Shown in pieces: positions 1 to 11,533 of a stretch of 64,000 bases of DNA (positions are counted from its first letter, which is position 1; each line of letters opens with the position of its first letter). This DNA comes from Camellia lanceoleosa (Eukaryota > Streptophyta > Magnoliopsida > Ericales > Theaceae), in contig CM045762.1 of NCBI GenBank assembly GCA_025200525.1, forward strand, positions 85,454,117 through 85,518,116, written 5' to 3'. The notes beneath the pieces are model-generated. The model ran no database searches, was not told the origin of the DNA, and saw only the letters and a list, made by a program, of their open reading frames with translations. The position numbers and the translations under genes were made by a program.

Positions 1-304
1 ATTTAGCGCTTGGAAGATGAGGTGGAATTTCTAAAAGATATGCCTCGCTTTGATTTCCGTAAAGTCACGAGTGCCATTGGTTGCGGCATCCATGGCTTTA
101 CATAATTTCATCTGTGAAAGCAGTGTGGGCGATAAGATTATTGTTGCGATCGACAATGCGCTGATATCGATATCCGGACATGCGTGGCGGGAAGATTTGG
201 CTGCCCTTGATGGCATGATGATGCTGGAGATGAGGGCGTTGAGATAAGCGCGATTCTTGAGCGTGTCGAGCGAGTTGGTTGGACTTTGGCGCAATGCTGG
301 TTAG
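1..304 (+). pseudogene. 3' fragment of PIF/Harbinger DDE transposase (copy 1)
   Basis: This is the last exon of the transposase that is better preserved at 41947-42413. Readable pieces include a MALHNFI motif near 90-110, DKIIVAIDNA, REDLAALD, and a C-terminus ending LVGLWRNAG followed by TAG at 302-304. Frame breaks occur before MALHNFI and around 240-270. The upstream part lies outside the window. The MALHNFI plus acidic tail is characteristic of HARBI1-like plant transposases (DDE_Tnp_4). Confidence 0.8.
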
Positions 305-2738
305 GTGGCCGTCTTATGTAATGCATGGCATCACAATGTTGTGAGAAATAAATTGCGGACTTTTATTTACGTACATAATTGGTTGCAATTATGTATGACC
401 ATGTATGTTTTGAATTTGTTATCGAAGACTTTTCGTTATGATTTAAATTCCATTTTATCATTTGAAGTTGCTTACTTTACGGTTTGATTATTACGACATT
501 ATTTGGGTAATGTGTATGTTATTAGGTCATGTTTAGAAATGGTTAGCAATCAGGTTGCTTTTTTTTTCCACGGCATTTTTTTACGTACTTTCATTATTTA
601 TGACAATGTGATCACCCACATTATAATTGACAAAAAGTAATTTCAAAAATAATTGAATAAATAAATGGTTAGCAATCAATTATAAATAAATGGTTATCAA
701 TCCATTATAAATGGGATAAACAATCACGTTGTTTTTTTGTTTCAAAATATTATATTTATTTTCATTATTTACGACAATGTGATCTCCCACATTATAATTG
801 ACAAAAAGTAATTTGAAAAATAACTAATTAATTGGACAAAAATAATTGGGAAAAAAACTAATTGAGAATACTTGATAAAAAGGAATTGAAAAAATTAATT
901 ACAAAACAATTTACAAAAGAAATTGAAAAGATGAATTAAAAAATAATTTAAAAAGATTAGTGCGACAAAAAATATTTGATAAAAAAGGTAAATTGGGAAA
1001 AGAATTTATTTTTAAAAAAAATTGCAAATAGATTTATTTGAGAAAAACATTACTTGGAAAAAAAAATTGAAAATAAATTATCCACAAGACAAAATAAATG
1101 TCACTGGCGGGTGGTGGTGGTGGTGGTGGTGGTGGTGGTGAGTGGGGGGCGGGTGGGTGGTGGTGGCGGGTGGTGGGTAGTCTTTGGCGGTGGGTGGTGG
1201 TGGCCGCGAGGTGGGGGGTGGGTGGCAGGTGGGTGGTGGTGGCGGGTGGCAGGTGGGTGGTGGTGGCGGGTGGTAATGACGGGTGGTGAGTGGTGGTGGC
1301 AGGTGGGTGGTTGGTGGTGGTGGCGGGTGGTGGGTAGTCTTGGCATGTGGGTGGTGGTGGCGGGTGGTGGGTAGTCTTTGGCGGTGGGTGGGTGGTGGTG
1401 GCGGGTGTGGTGGTGAGTGGTGGTGGCGGTGGGTGGTAGGTGGTGGTGGCGGGTGGTGGGTAGTCTTTGGCGGTGGGTGGTGGTGGCGGTGGTGGGTGGC
1501 AGTGGGTGGTGGTGGCGGGTGGTAATGGCGAATGGCGAGTGTTCGTGGTGGCCGGGTGGTGGGTGGCGTGGTGAGTGGTGGTGGTGGTGGTGGTGGCGGT
1601 GGCGATGGTTGGGTGGTGGTGGCGGGTGGCGGGTGGTCAAGTGGGTGGTGGTGGTAGTGGTGGTGGCGGTGGCGTGCGGTGGATGGTCTGGTGAGATGGT
1701 GTGGTGGGTGGTGGTGGTGGCGGGTGGTGAGTGGTGGTGGCAGGTGGGTGGTAGGTGGTGGTGGCGGGTGGTGGGTTGTCTTTGGCGGTGGGTGGTGGTG
1801 GCAGTGGGTGCTAAGTGTTGGTCGCAGGTGGTGATGGGGGATGGGGGGTGTCCGCGGAAGATGGTGGTGGAAAATGATGACTAGTGGTGGGTAGTGTTGG
1901 GTGGTAAAAGAAATAAAAACTCAAAACGGATACACAGTTCTGAAGTTGACATTTTGTTTTAAAATTTATAAGCAGTAACCAGCGATTTATGTAATTGAAA
2001 TTAGAACAAGTTTATATTTGAGTTGTTTAAATTTACATTTCGGTGATTGGATATGATATTTGTGACAGAAAAATTGAAAAAAGTATGAGGTTTGATGTGA
2101 TATTTTGTGAGGGATTTTTTTTTGGGATTTGGTAAGACATTTGTGTTGTACTGAAAAAATAAAAACATAACAAAACTGAAAATCCAAGTTCCAAAACACT
2201 TCCATAATTTGTTGGATTTTTAAAAAAAATTTAAAAAAAAATGATTTTTAACATCAAATGTAATGTTTCATTAAAAAAATTATTACAATACATAAACACA
2301 ATCCATATCCCATATATATCAAATATTTATGTATATTAACGTAAATATTATTGACATAATATTACATGACATAAAAGAAATATAAAAAAAAGACCGTTAT
2401 AGAATGAATAATTTGTAAATATATTGCATTATATGTACTGAGAACAGACGTGTGTGATTTGTATAGCTTTCTGACTAATTAATGCGTTGTCCAAGACAGC
2501 CAATTCCGTTTTACCAACAACTTGCAGAGGCCGTGACGTCGCTGACATCCACAGGTCTGTTGACATTCTATGAGGGCATTTCGGTCATTTTACCAACTTC
2601 TCATTATTTATCATATTTTATTTCACATCTTTTAGTAAAAAGTCAAAAAGTTTATCCCAAACAACTAAGTTTTTTTTTCTTTACTTTTTAGCCAAAAAGC
2701 CAAAAAGTTACTAAAATAGCCTGTTCCCAAACGAGGCC
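305..2738 (+). mobile_element. 3' untranslated end of PIF/Harbinger element (copy 1)
   Basis: Non-coding, AT-rich sequence follows the transposase stop. It includes a GGT-rich tract (about 1108-1880) and ends in the terminal inverted repeat ...ttcccaaacgaggcc at 2738, followed by TAA. It aligns with 42414-44619. The terminus is the reverse complement of a GGCCTCGTTTGGGAAC end, the usual look of plant PIF/Harbinger and Tourist ends. Confidence 0.8.
1108..1880 (+). repeat. GGT/GGC-rich degenerate minisatellite (copy 1)
   Basis: About 770 bp consist almost only of GGT, GGC and GGG triplet-like words, with longer recurring blocks such as gcgggtggtgggtagtcttt. It gives long but meaningless open frames on both strands (G/V/W-rich one way, P/H/T-rich the other). 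The homologous tract at 43201-43785 is about 190 bp shorter, so the array is length-variable. Runs of GG every 1-4 bases could form G-quadruplexes. Confidence 0.9.
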
Positions 2739-2767
2739 TAAGGAATGGTTTGAAATATTTTAAATAA

Positions 2768-2908
2768 GGTCTCGTTTGGGGACTAGTTATTTTAGCTAAA
2801 AAGTCAAAAAATCAACTAAAATTAGTCACATCACCTCTCTACTTTTCTGCACATCTTTTAAGTAAAAAGTCAAAAAGTTACTAAAATAGTATGTTCCCAA
2901 ACGAGGCC
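2768..2908. mobile_element. Tourist/PIF-like MITE, 141 bp (copy 1)
   Basis: The inverted termini are GGTCTCGTTTGGGGACTAG at the left and TATGTTCCCAAACGAGGCC at the right, flanked by TAA and TTA. The interior has the same agtcaaaaagt words as the Harbinger ends 30 bp upstream. It has no coding capacity. The flanks are TWA-like but not identical, so the target duplication is only approximate. Confidence 0.75.
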
Positions 2909-3148
2909 TTAAGTGTATTTTTAATTTTTTATAAAAAAAATATATAAAAAAGTAGAAAAAATTTATACAAAAGTAGAAATAAGATTTTAATAGATATTGA
3001 TTAATGTAATCTAAATAAATGTCTGTATGCAAAAAAAATATACTTTTTAAGTGCATGCCAAACACTTACTAATTCTATTGGCCCATACCCCTCAATTTTA
3101 TTTTACGGATAATTTATCAATTTTCAAATAAAAGTCTATTTTTTACTA

Positions 3149-4603
3149 GAGGAAATATCATTTTACCTTTCAAATTTTTACGTGTTTTTTAATTTGACCC
3201 TCAGACTTTGATTAATATCAATTTTATATCCAAACTTTTAAAATTTTAATCAATTTGGTCCCTACCATCACATTCCGTCTACAATTGGATGGCATGTGCT
3301 AACGTGGTGCCAAAATTCATTTGAAATTTTATTTTACCTCCCAAACTATATCTTAAAAGTCAATTTGCCCCCCAAATATAAAATAAAAAAAAAATTAAAT
3401 ATTTAATAAATATTTTTTTATATCAATAATGAAAAAATTAAATTTTAAATAATATATAATTTACAAAAAAATAATAAAAAATATAAAAATCCTCATTTAT
3501 AATTATCTTGAGACTATGAAGTATGGATAATTCAACAAACATATCGCACCTATATAAGTACTTACCGAGGTATAGTATTTCTGCATATGTAGTGAATATA
3601 CAAATCATGTATCCAAATTTTTCCTTCTTGATTTTTGGTGTATCTAGACATATCTAGTATATACTCAAGTCGTACCGTACCTCAATCGAAAAAATATTTT
3701 CTTCTATTATAAAGATAAAATTCATTTTACTAGATTTCATTTTTGTTTATAGTTTTGTGCTTAGCATGATTTTAAAATTAAGCTATGGCTTATAAGTTAT
3801 TTAATATAATGATATTTAATTTTGATTTATCTTATACCTATACTTTTGGCATTGAATGTCAATTGTATGTTGGATTTAACAAACTAAACCATTTAATCAC
3901 TTTTTGTATTATTCTAAATTAAAAAAAATATTTTTTACAAACATATTAAGTCATACACGTACCTTACTTTTTTTTGAATTTTACCGTGTTGACGTGCCCG
4001 TATCGTACTAATACCAATACTCATACATGTACCTATGCTTCATAGGTCTCAAATTATCTCGAGTTGATCTTGGAGAAACTTATCGTAACTAGTTTATTAC
4101 CCAAATTAATTTCGATAGAATTTATCGACTAATAGTAATTCTAAAATTAAGCAGGAAAAAAAATTCAAAATTCGGTAAATACTCGATATGGGTACGATAT
4201 GTTTGTTAAAGTACCCCGTGCTTCATAGTCTCAAGATAATTATTCTAAATGAGAAATTTTATATTATATATATATATATATATATATTTTGTAATGTATA
4301 TATTATTTAAAATTTAATTTTTTCATTATTGAGATTAAAAAAAAATTGTATTAAATATTTAAATTTAATTTTTTCATATTTGAGGGGCAAATTGATTTTT
4401 AAGGTATAGTTTGGGGGATAAAATAAAATTCTAATTGAAATTTGGTGTCACGTCAACACAATCCGTTCAATTGTAGATAAAATGTGATGACAGGAGCCAA
4501 ATTGATCAAAATTTTGAAAGTTTGAGTATAAAATTGATATTAATTGAAGTATGAGGGTTAAATTGAAAAATGCGAGAAATTTTGGAGGGGGAAATATTTC
4601 CTC
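3149..4603. mobile_element. MULE-like non-autonomous element with long inverted arms (copy 1)
   Basis: The ends are inverted copies starting GAGGAAATAT. The inverted similarity runs inward for roughly 400 bp on each side: words such as atttgaccctc, attttaatcaatttgg and tatcttgagactatgaag near the left find reverse complements near the right. The 9-bp flanks tttttacta and ttttcaata agree at 7 of 9 positions, which fits a decayed Mutator-type target duplication. There is no transposase. Assignment to Mutator-like rests on arm length and duplication size, so it is an inference. Confidence 0.65.
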
Positions 4604-4652
4604 TTTTCAATAATAGTTATAGAATTAACACAAACTAAATAAAATGAATAAG

Positions 4653-4654
<2 letters not shown>

Positions 4655-4714
<60 letters not shown>
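4655..4714. repeat. (CT)30 microsatellite
   Basis: Sixty bases of perfect CT repeat. At the matching place in the other copy (about 46523-46533) only a few CT units remain, so this is a length polymorphism between the two copies. The apparent RE-rich minus-strand frame here is this repeat translated. Confidence 0.97.
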
Positions 4715-4717
<3 letters not shown>

Positions 4718-5760
4718 ACAACACTGATAAAAATGATCACTACATAAATGAGGGCTATGTGTTATGTAAATTAAAATATTGAGAAAGCCTAATATACTTG
4801 TGACAAACTTATAGAGTTTACTTTTTTTTTTTTTTTTTCCTATTTTTTTTCAAAATTACAAGAAATATGGGTGTGATTTACCTATTTTTCAATAGTGAGT
4901 GATGTAACCTCATGCCTAGGGCTGGACAAACACCAGGCTAAGCCAAATTTGGGTCAAACTTACACTATATAATGATCATATATGTTATTGTAAGTCAGAT
5001 CCTAGAATAATCTTCAATTTCAAGTCCGTCATAGCGATTATATATGAATTATTAATTAATTTTTGTATTGAAAGACTATTAAATTATTTAAGTCTTTTAA
5101 TAATTATTTGAATTTAGAATAGGCATAGTGTTAGGTTTTTATTCTTGACAATCCTATTTGAAAAAATTCCTTTCGGTTGTACTTGTTTTAGCACTTTTGT
5201 TTGATTGAGGCTATGAGTTTTAAATCACGAATCCAACCTAAATTATGCCTTGTAGAGAAGTTTGTGGTGTTAATCCTTTCATGTTTGCCATTTAAGCTAA
5301 CTATGGCAGGGGATCAAGCCACCTAGTCGACTCCTGAGGGTCGAGGTAGTGTCACGGAGGATTGAGGTGCGCCGAAGCAAAATGCAAAAAAACATTCAAA
5401 GTTGCATGTTCACTCGGCGACCATTTGTGCGCTCGGCGAGAATCCATAGTTCGAAGTTTGATTGCTTGCAAAAATCTTTGGGAGATTTTTTCCACTCGGT
5501 GAATTTCTTGCGCTCGGCGTCGGTCCCTCGGCGGCCATTCGAGCTTGGCGAAGATCCGCAGCAGTTACTATAAATATGTGTTTTCAGATTTTAAGGTTAA
5601 GCTTCGGATCTTCTTAGATATTAGGGTTTATATCTGGGGCTATTTTGCTTGGTTTCTTTGATGTTTAATTGAGTTTTCAACTCATGGTTTAAAAATAATA
5701 TATCAAATGATTGTTTGTTTATTCTATACAAAAGATAGAGTTGTTTTTCAATGGATTAAG

Positions 5761-6459
5761 TGTAACGCCCCAAATTTCTAGCCCAAATGATAATACAACA
5801 ATCATAGCTCTTTCAAGGAAAACCGAATATAAATCTTCAAACTTACATTACATGATACAATAGTTTTCATGCAACAATACACTAATCCAACAACAAGTAA
5901 ATAAACAAATAAATATCCCAAAGGGTTTACAAGTTTCAATGCTTGAGCTTTGGTTACACAAAAGCGGTTATTCAAACCCACACAAATACAATCCTTGGCT
6001 TACACACGAGTCACAACAAAATGAGAGCATTATACTCCCAACACACATACTTCCACACCTAGTTGGGTAGGATCACCCGTCTTTCTGCACAAAAATCACG
6101 TAGGGTGAGCATAAAGCCCAATAGGAAATTCTTAACAAAGTATATGCATTTATACAAGTCTCAAGAGATGAAATGCACATGTCATGCTATGCCCTTTTTG
6201 AAGATAAATACATTTTCATCTTTTGAAACCATCATACTCAATGATATCATACAATTTCAATTGTTCAAAACTTAACAATTTATTTCAAGGGCGATGCATC
6301 GACTGGTAATCCCTAGGTTGGTGTACAAGTAGACTATACAAGTACTACCAATTTGTCATTTTTACGAGCATTGACTGGAAGGCTCGACACCTATAATCTG
6401 TCATTTTTACCAGTATTATCTGGAAGGCTCGACACCTATTTAATTTTATCTACACCACA
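5761..6459 (-). repeat. Reversed Tekay-type LTR, first part (copy 1)
   Basis: It begins tgtaacgccccaaatttc, the reverse complement of the 3' end of the LTRs that finish at 26046 and 33504. It runs until the nested retrotransposon LTR starts at 6460. It contains the reversed words for aaaatgtatatactttgtt and tatgctcaccctacg seen in the forward LTRs. Confidence 0.85.
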
Positions 6460-9272
6460 TGTAACAACCCTCGTGATTCTTGATTAACATTTGATTCTTG
6501 CTAATGAGGCCGATTATGATTAGTAATTGGTGATTGAAATCGGTATTGGTATTGTATCTGTTTAAATGCATTGTCTATCTATTTGACTGCCAAATTATAT
6601 GTTTATGTTATATGCATTAAATTGCAAATTGAAGGCCATATCGGTGGCCGAATCTGAAATCGATTAATGTTTTATGCCAATTACATTTAATATGACTTAA
6701 TGGTATATTTAATTAAAATGTTATTTGGTATGGTTAAATTAGATCAAATAATGTAGCTACAAGAATTTGGCCTTAATTAAAACTTTGCCATGTTAGTGGC
6801 TTAATTTACAAATCAATTGAGCCTCTAGAGATAACATTTCATCGAGCCCGTTCTTGAGCTCATAGCGATTAGAAAGAGAGGAGAATTGGGAGAAATATTG
6901 ATATCAACATTTCATCTTGAATTGCTTGGAGATTTGAAGAATCATAGAAGAATCACAAACTTGAGCCTTTATACCTCAAATTGAAAGCATAAGGTAGAGG
7001 AACCATCTTCTTGAATTTACATTTAAGTTAGTTCTTGCATGATTCACGTTATATTGAAGTTTAAAGCCAAGCTTTGGTTCAAAATGTTGAATCGTAGCTT
7101 CTAGCATGCATGCATGTATACAATGTTGAGTTTGGAGGTTTGATTTCATAGAAATCTTGCATGCATGTACATGTTTATGTTCAAGTCCATGATTTCACCA
7201 TGTTTTAAGGAGAATTAGCTCATTTGAGCAAGTGTTTTGAAGCCTTGAAGTTGATTGAATTCATGGATATTGCATGTTCATCATATTCTTGAAATTTGGT
7301 TTGAAATCATGTTTAATTGGACTACCTTTGGGCTTTGATTTCTCAAATTGATCTTTGAAACATGTTATATTATGAGTGTTGAAGTGTTTCTAGAAAATTA
7401 GCCCAAAAGGATGAATTTGGTACATTGAAACTTGGTTTTTGAACTTGAGATTCAAACTGGATTTTCGATTTTGACTCATTTCGGCGAAGTTAGGCTCAGC
7501 GAAATCGAACTCGGCATCTTGCATACTTCTGATCACTCAGCGAGTATTGAGCCTTTCGGCGGAGGCTAGTGTCCTGCGCTCGGCGGGTATTAGCGCCTAT
7601 CGGCGTGATTTTCACACATCGAGCACTTTTGGTATTTGTTTGCGATGCTGGCCCGGCCGGGTAAGTATCGCTCGGCGGAAACCATTGCAGCACTAGCTTC
7701 GTGAAAAATCGCCAGCGGGAAATTCGCTGTTTTTACTGTGCACATCTTTGCATCCTCATCCCCTTCAGGTATTCTTAGCCTAGTTTAAGACATCTTAATG
7801 AGGATATAGATGTAGAACACACCAAAACAAATTAGGGATTAAGTTATTATCTTTCCCATTGTGTAGCTTAGTGTGTGTGTTCAATCTGATTAATGTGAGG
7901 GTTGGCTTACCAAGGAGACGCTCTAGCTTACTGTGGCCCAGAACTCTGTGAGTAACAATTGTGTAAAGATATGTTCAAAATGATTGTCTTCTGAACAACT
8001 GAACTGTACTGTTTTCTGAACTATTTATTGTTAACTGAATGAATGTATGTCCTATATTCTGAACTGTATTGTGGCATCTTTAGCAACTCATTTACTATTC
8101 TTGCTCTTATTACAGAGATCTTTGTCGGTTCCTCGTTGGAACCACTCATTTCTTGATTGATGGCCATCAATTGGTATTGGTCTTTTAAGACCCATTTCTT
8201 TATGTTACTCACACGAGATATCCTGGAGCAAAGTCTTTTAGACCTAAGTGCTACTCTGGTGAGCCACCTCTAGAATGCGTAGACACCTCTTAAGTCCATA
8301 CTGGGCTTTAAGCCAATCTGTGAAATCTAGAGCAAAGTGTTGCCACGGACCTAAGTGCTCTGTGTGAGCCACCTCTAGAATCTGTCACGAGACATCTCTT
8401 GAGTCCATAGGCTTATTCTTTATTCTTTATTCTTATTCTTTATTCTTTATATTCTTTATTCTTATTCTTTATTCTTATTCTTTATTCTTTATTACAGATT
8501 CTTTATTCTTATTCTTATTCTATTAAATTCTTTATTCTGCTTATAGATTCTTTACTATTCTTAATCTTTATTCTTTGTCTTTATTCTGAATTCTCTCTTT
8601 GTCTGGCCTTCTTCTACCGTCTTTGTTTTCTTTGTCGGATGCACCACGTCGATTACTCGATTCTAAATGACTAATATGACATGAAGTATAAACCCAAATT
8701 TGTATAAGCTGATTCTGAGGCAAGCGGTTTAAAATCTTGAAAGGACATTCTTTCTTAACCACTTTCGCATTATGTTATTCAACGGGCTTTAGCTCACTTT
8801 TCGTATATATATATATATGTAGGTGTCTGCGAATAGGACCGGGGCCAGTTGCTAGAAGCGTCAGGGTAAACTCAGATTTTATCAAGCCAACCTTTGTGTC
8901 TCACTTTGAGGTTCGATCTTTTAATTGCTATGGCTTAAGGTGTTTTAATCTCCTGCCTATCTCTGTGTCTGTGATGTACTCATATAAATTTGGAATATTT
9001 TACCTTTGCATCTTATCTTTGTTTAATAGGGATTAAGTCTCTGTCTTGAATGATTGTATATATGATGCATCTTGTGCATTTTAACTTGCATATATGTGTG
9101 AAAAGTCTCTTTACATCTGTTATCCTGACTCATTGGACATTATTTATTTCTTGTATTGACCTCGTGTCCCTATACTTCTATTATCTTGTCTTCTTTATTA
9201 GGGGGCCTTGGTAATCTCGGATTCTTGGCGATTCTGATGCTAAACCCATAAGGCGGGTTTGAAGAACAAACG
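6460..9272 (+). repeat. 5' LTR of gag-only retrotransposon (copy 1)
   Basis: It starts TGTAACAACCCTCGTGATT and is collinear with the LTRs at 48322-51166 and 54501-57337. The end is degraded (the expected gggtcgtgaca reads gaagaacaaacgtg). It is followed by gtggtatcag, the primer binding site. Two stretches differ strongly from the other copies: the CTCGAGCG cluster (about 7480-7700) and a TTATTC-rich tract (8410-8590). Confidence 0.85.
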
Positions 9273-9500
9273 TGAGTGGTATCAGCGATACTTAACCAGA
9301 GTTATACGCTTTTACGTGTCCAAATGAACTATAGGATGTCCTAGAAAAGCAATTAGGGCATTACATGAGCATAATAAGTGTGTGGCGATGGCTTGAATAA
9401 ATATGCTAATGTGATTAATGTGTTTAAGTATGCAGCATGTATACTTATGTATAGTGCATCAATCTTTGCCTTTGTGAAATGAAAGCAGAAACTTATATAT
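9273..9500 (+). mobile_element. Start of internal region of gag-only retrotransposon, truncated by gap
   Basis: It contains the primer-site region (gtggtatcagcgatac) and leader sequence aligning with 51167-51383. The contig ends here at the Ns. Confidence 0.75.
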
Positions 9501-9600
9501 NNNNNNNNNNNNNNNNNNNNNNNNNNNNNNNNNNNNNNNNNNNNNNNNNNNNNNNNNNNNNNNNNNNNNNNNNNNNNNNNNNNNNNNNNNNNNNNNNNNN
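9501..9600. other. Assembly gap, 100 N
   Basis: Exactly 100 N, the conventional placeholder for a gap of unknown length. The left side ends inside a gag-only retrotransposon. The right side begins about 265 bp inside a Tekay LTR. The two flanks are therefore unrelated repeats and the join is not supported by sequence. Confidence 0.99.
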
Positions 9601-10313
9601 TTTTGTATATCTCTCTAAATACATTTCCTCTCCTTGTCTCTATGTTTCCTCACGCCCAAATTGGATCAAAAACCTTGATTTCTCAAGATCCATTAGAGTT
9701 CTTCCATAGGTTCTTCATCAAAGTTGGTTAACTTCGAGGGCTTCTTGCTAAAGTGTGAAGATCGAAGTTTCGGTTGAATCGCTGATTTTGGGGGTTTCAT
9801 CTCATTTCTTTCTTCAAAACTTAGGCTAAGGATTTTAGAGTTATATATATGTTTTTGTAAGATCTATATGATTTTCTAAAATCATCTTTCGATAGCTTTG
9901 AAAATTGATTGTTGATTCAAGAAGTTGAGCAATTTTGAAAAGTGGGTTTGTATCTTGTTCTTTTTAAAATGATCTTATGGGTTTTGATCTTCGTTGATTA
10001 AAGAAAAGATGATTTTGGAAAGTTTTTCAAAAGATTTGAGTTGTATAGTTTTGGTGAGAAAACCTAGAATTTGGAGATTTTTTAAGAGATCGAAAAATCC
10101 ATAAATGATATTGTTATATTTATTTTGTGTGTCAAAATAAATGGATGTTTGGAAAATTTCTTATTTATATTTATATAAATGATGAATTTCAGGGAATATG
10201 AGAATTGTTGTTCATTTTGGAAATTATTGAAATAGTCTTGAAATGACTAATTGTTGAGGATACTTGAGAAAAGAGAATTGTGTTATTCCTTGACGATGAA
10301 TTGGAATAAAAGT
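9601..10313 (+). repeat. Tekay 5' LTR, first segment
   Basis: It aligns with 31912 to about 32655 of the 3' LTR (ccttgatttctcaagatcc, cttcgagggcttgc, gatgaattggaataaaagt). About 265 bp of the LTR start are missing into the gap. It is interrupted after AAAGT (10309-10313), which is repeated after the nested element at 25179-25183. Confidence 0.93.
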
Positions 10314-10702
10314 TGTGGGAGCCGATAAATGGCGTAATCGTAAGACACTCTAGAAGATGAGATATTACTCGACTCTATCCTCGCATAATCAGAGGACTAA
10401 TGCAATAGATAGGCCGAGTATCTATTGAACTATGGAGCCGAGTAAATAAGAGGATAATGAGTGAAGTGGGTCGGCCCCAAGGCCCAGAAACGAGTATAAG
10501 TAAAGGAACAATGTATCAAGAAAGGTATGTGAGAATTATTTCGCTAAACTTAAAATACAAGTAACCCAGAGAGTAGAGATCGACTTGTCCGCTTGAGTGT
10601 TAATTCCGCACCCAGACATCGAGTGTTCATTTCTTTTAGGTGTCTATTTGAGGATCAAGAGCGCCCCCAAGACCAAGAGTATTTCCAAACCACTTCTCCA
10701 CA
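10314..10702 (+). repeat. Tat element 5' LTR (389 bp)
   Basis: TG...CA termini. Collinear with 24776-25178 over its whole length (shared words: aatagataggc, gagccgagtaaataa, gtcta tttgaggatcaagagc). It ends at ccacttctccaca just before attggcgccgtc. Confidence 0.95.
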
Positions 10703-10704
10703 AT

Positions 10705-10722
10705 TGGCGCCGTCAGGAATAC
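10705..10722 (+). promoter_or_regulatory. Primer binding site of Tat element
   Basis: TGGCGCCGTC begins 3 bases after the 5' LTR end. Plant Tat-type elements commonly carry TTGGCGCCGT-type primer sites. The sequence after it (aggaat) departs from the usual form, which fits an old or error-bearing copy. Confidence 0.8.
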
Positions 10723-10865
10723 TCAAATATATCCATTGCGTGTAATGAAGACCCTCCGATAGTCATTGATGAAACCACGAAAGAGACGACTCACTCCAAC
10801 AAACATGTTTGGCTCGGAGACTATCGCCAAGAAGACGCAGCCTTGAACTTCGCCGACCTTTAACT

Positions 10866-11533
10866 TCTGAGCATGAGACAATGCAGCGATCATGGAACAA
10901 GCAAAGCAAAAACAGAGGTTGGAGAACATGATCGAAAACTAACATCTCCGCTAAGATTTGGCCTTGGAAGTGGCGGTTTAAACAAGTTGTACGCCTAGAT
11001 CCTAATCTACCTCCGAGGGCAGTGGTCGATGACCGAGTCCGATAAGACGATATTGATAGCAACTCGCATCTATTATCCCCGAGCCCAAGAAGAAGGGTGA
11101 CTGAAACTACCAATTCTTCAAGAGAGTCCTCAGATAAGGTATAAGCGAAGAAGAAACAGCCAGATGAAAAGACCAAAGACGATTCCTCAGACGACGGATT
11201 GCAAAGGCAATGCTACCTAAGAAATTCAAAGCACCATCATTCACCTTGTACGATGTAAATCAGACCCCACCGATCACATCTGCCATTATAAGCAAGCCAT
11301 AACGCTGCGTGCAAATGACGGGGCTCTCATGTGCAGAATATTTCCGAGCAGTTTAGGACCACTAGTTGTCAGGTGGTATTATAAACCGAGTCGCTTCGAT
11401 TAAAAGCTTCCACCAACCCAAAAATCCTTTAGGGCAAGGTTTATCACTAATGAGGTCCAACCAAAGCAAGTCGATTCTCTAGGCGATGCAGATTCAACCG
11501 GAAAACCCTTCATGCATATTCAACAGAATAACC
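10866..11533 (+). pseudogene. Tat gag, N-terminal part, broken
   Basis: Readable in shifting frames between about 11200 and 11533: LPKKFKAPSFTLYD, YKQAITLRANDGALMC, RIFPSSLGPL, RFITNEVQPKQVDSL, LHAYST. These match in order the plant retrotransposon gag domain. Several one-base shifts separate the blocks. The frame is then lost where an LTR is inserted; the domain resumes at 14464 with RYWECFN. Confidence 0.8.

Larger units (their letters stand above)
1..9500. repeat. Second copy of the 42111-51383 block, ending at the N gap
   Basis: This stretch is collinear with 42111 to about 51383. The same elements occur in the same order: Harbinger 3' end, MITE, MULE, hAT left arm, reversed Tekay LTR, and the 5' LTR and primer site of the gag-only retrotransposon. 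The insertion junctions are the same too. At diagnostic LTR sites (for example ggccatatcggtgg) it matches the LTR at 48322 rather than the one at 54501, so the two copies share the retrotransposon insertion. It differs by many small indels and by a (CT)n expansion at 4655-4714. It could be a real segmental duplication, an unmerged haplotype, or a low-quality contig end; the adjoining 100-N gap favours an assembly cause. Confidence 0.85.
4917..9500. mobile_element. hAT-type element, left arm with nested insertions (copy 1)
   Basis: It starts TAGGGCTGGACAAACACC directly after CTCATGCC (4909-4916). This is the same junction as at 46731, where a matching 8-bp duplication is found at the right end. 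It is interrupted by the reversed Tekay LTR from 5761 and by the gag-only retrotransposon from 6460, and is cut off by the N gap. Confidence 0.65.

Noticed and set aside
1054..1884. Overlapping long frames rich in G/V/W on plus and P/H/T on minus strand (also 43153-43851)
   Set aside because: They are translations of the GGT-rich repeat in all frames; no codon structure, no domain.
9479..9709. Open frame across the N gap
   Set aside because: Made of unknown residues; the two sides are unrelated repeats.
10597..11176. Overlapping frames at the end of the Tat 5' LTR and leader
   Set aside because: They cross the LTR end and primer site; the real gag words lie downstream in other frames.
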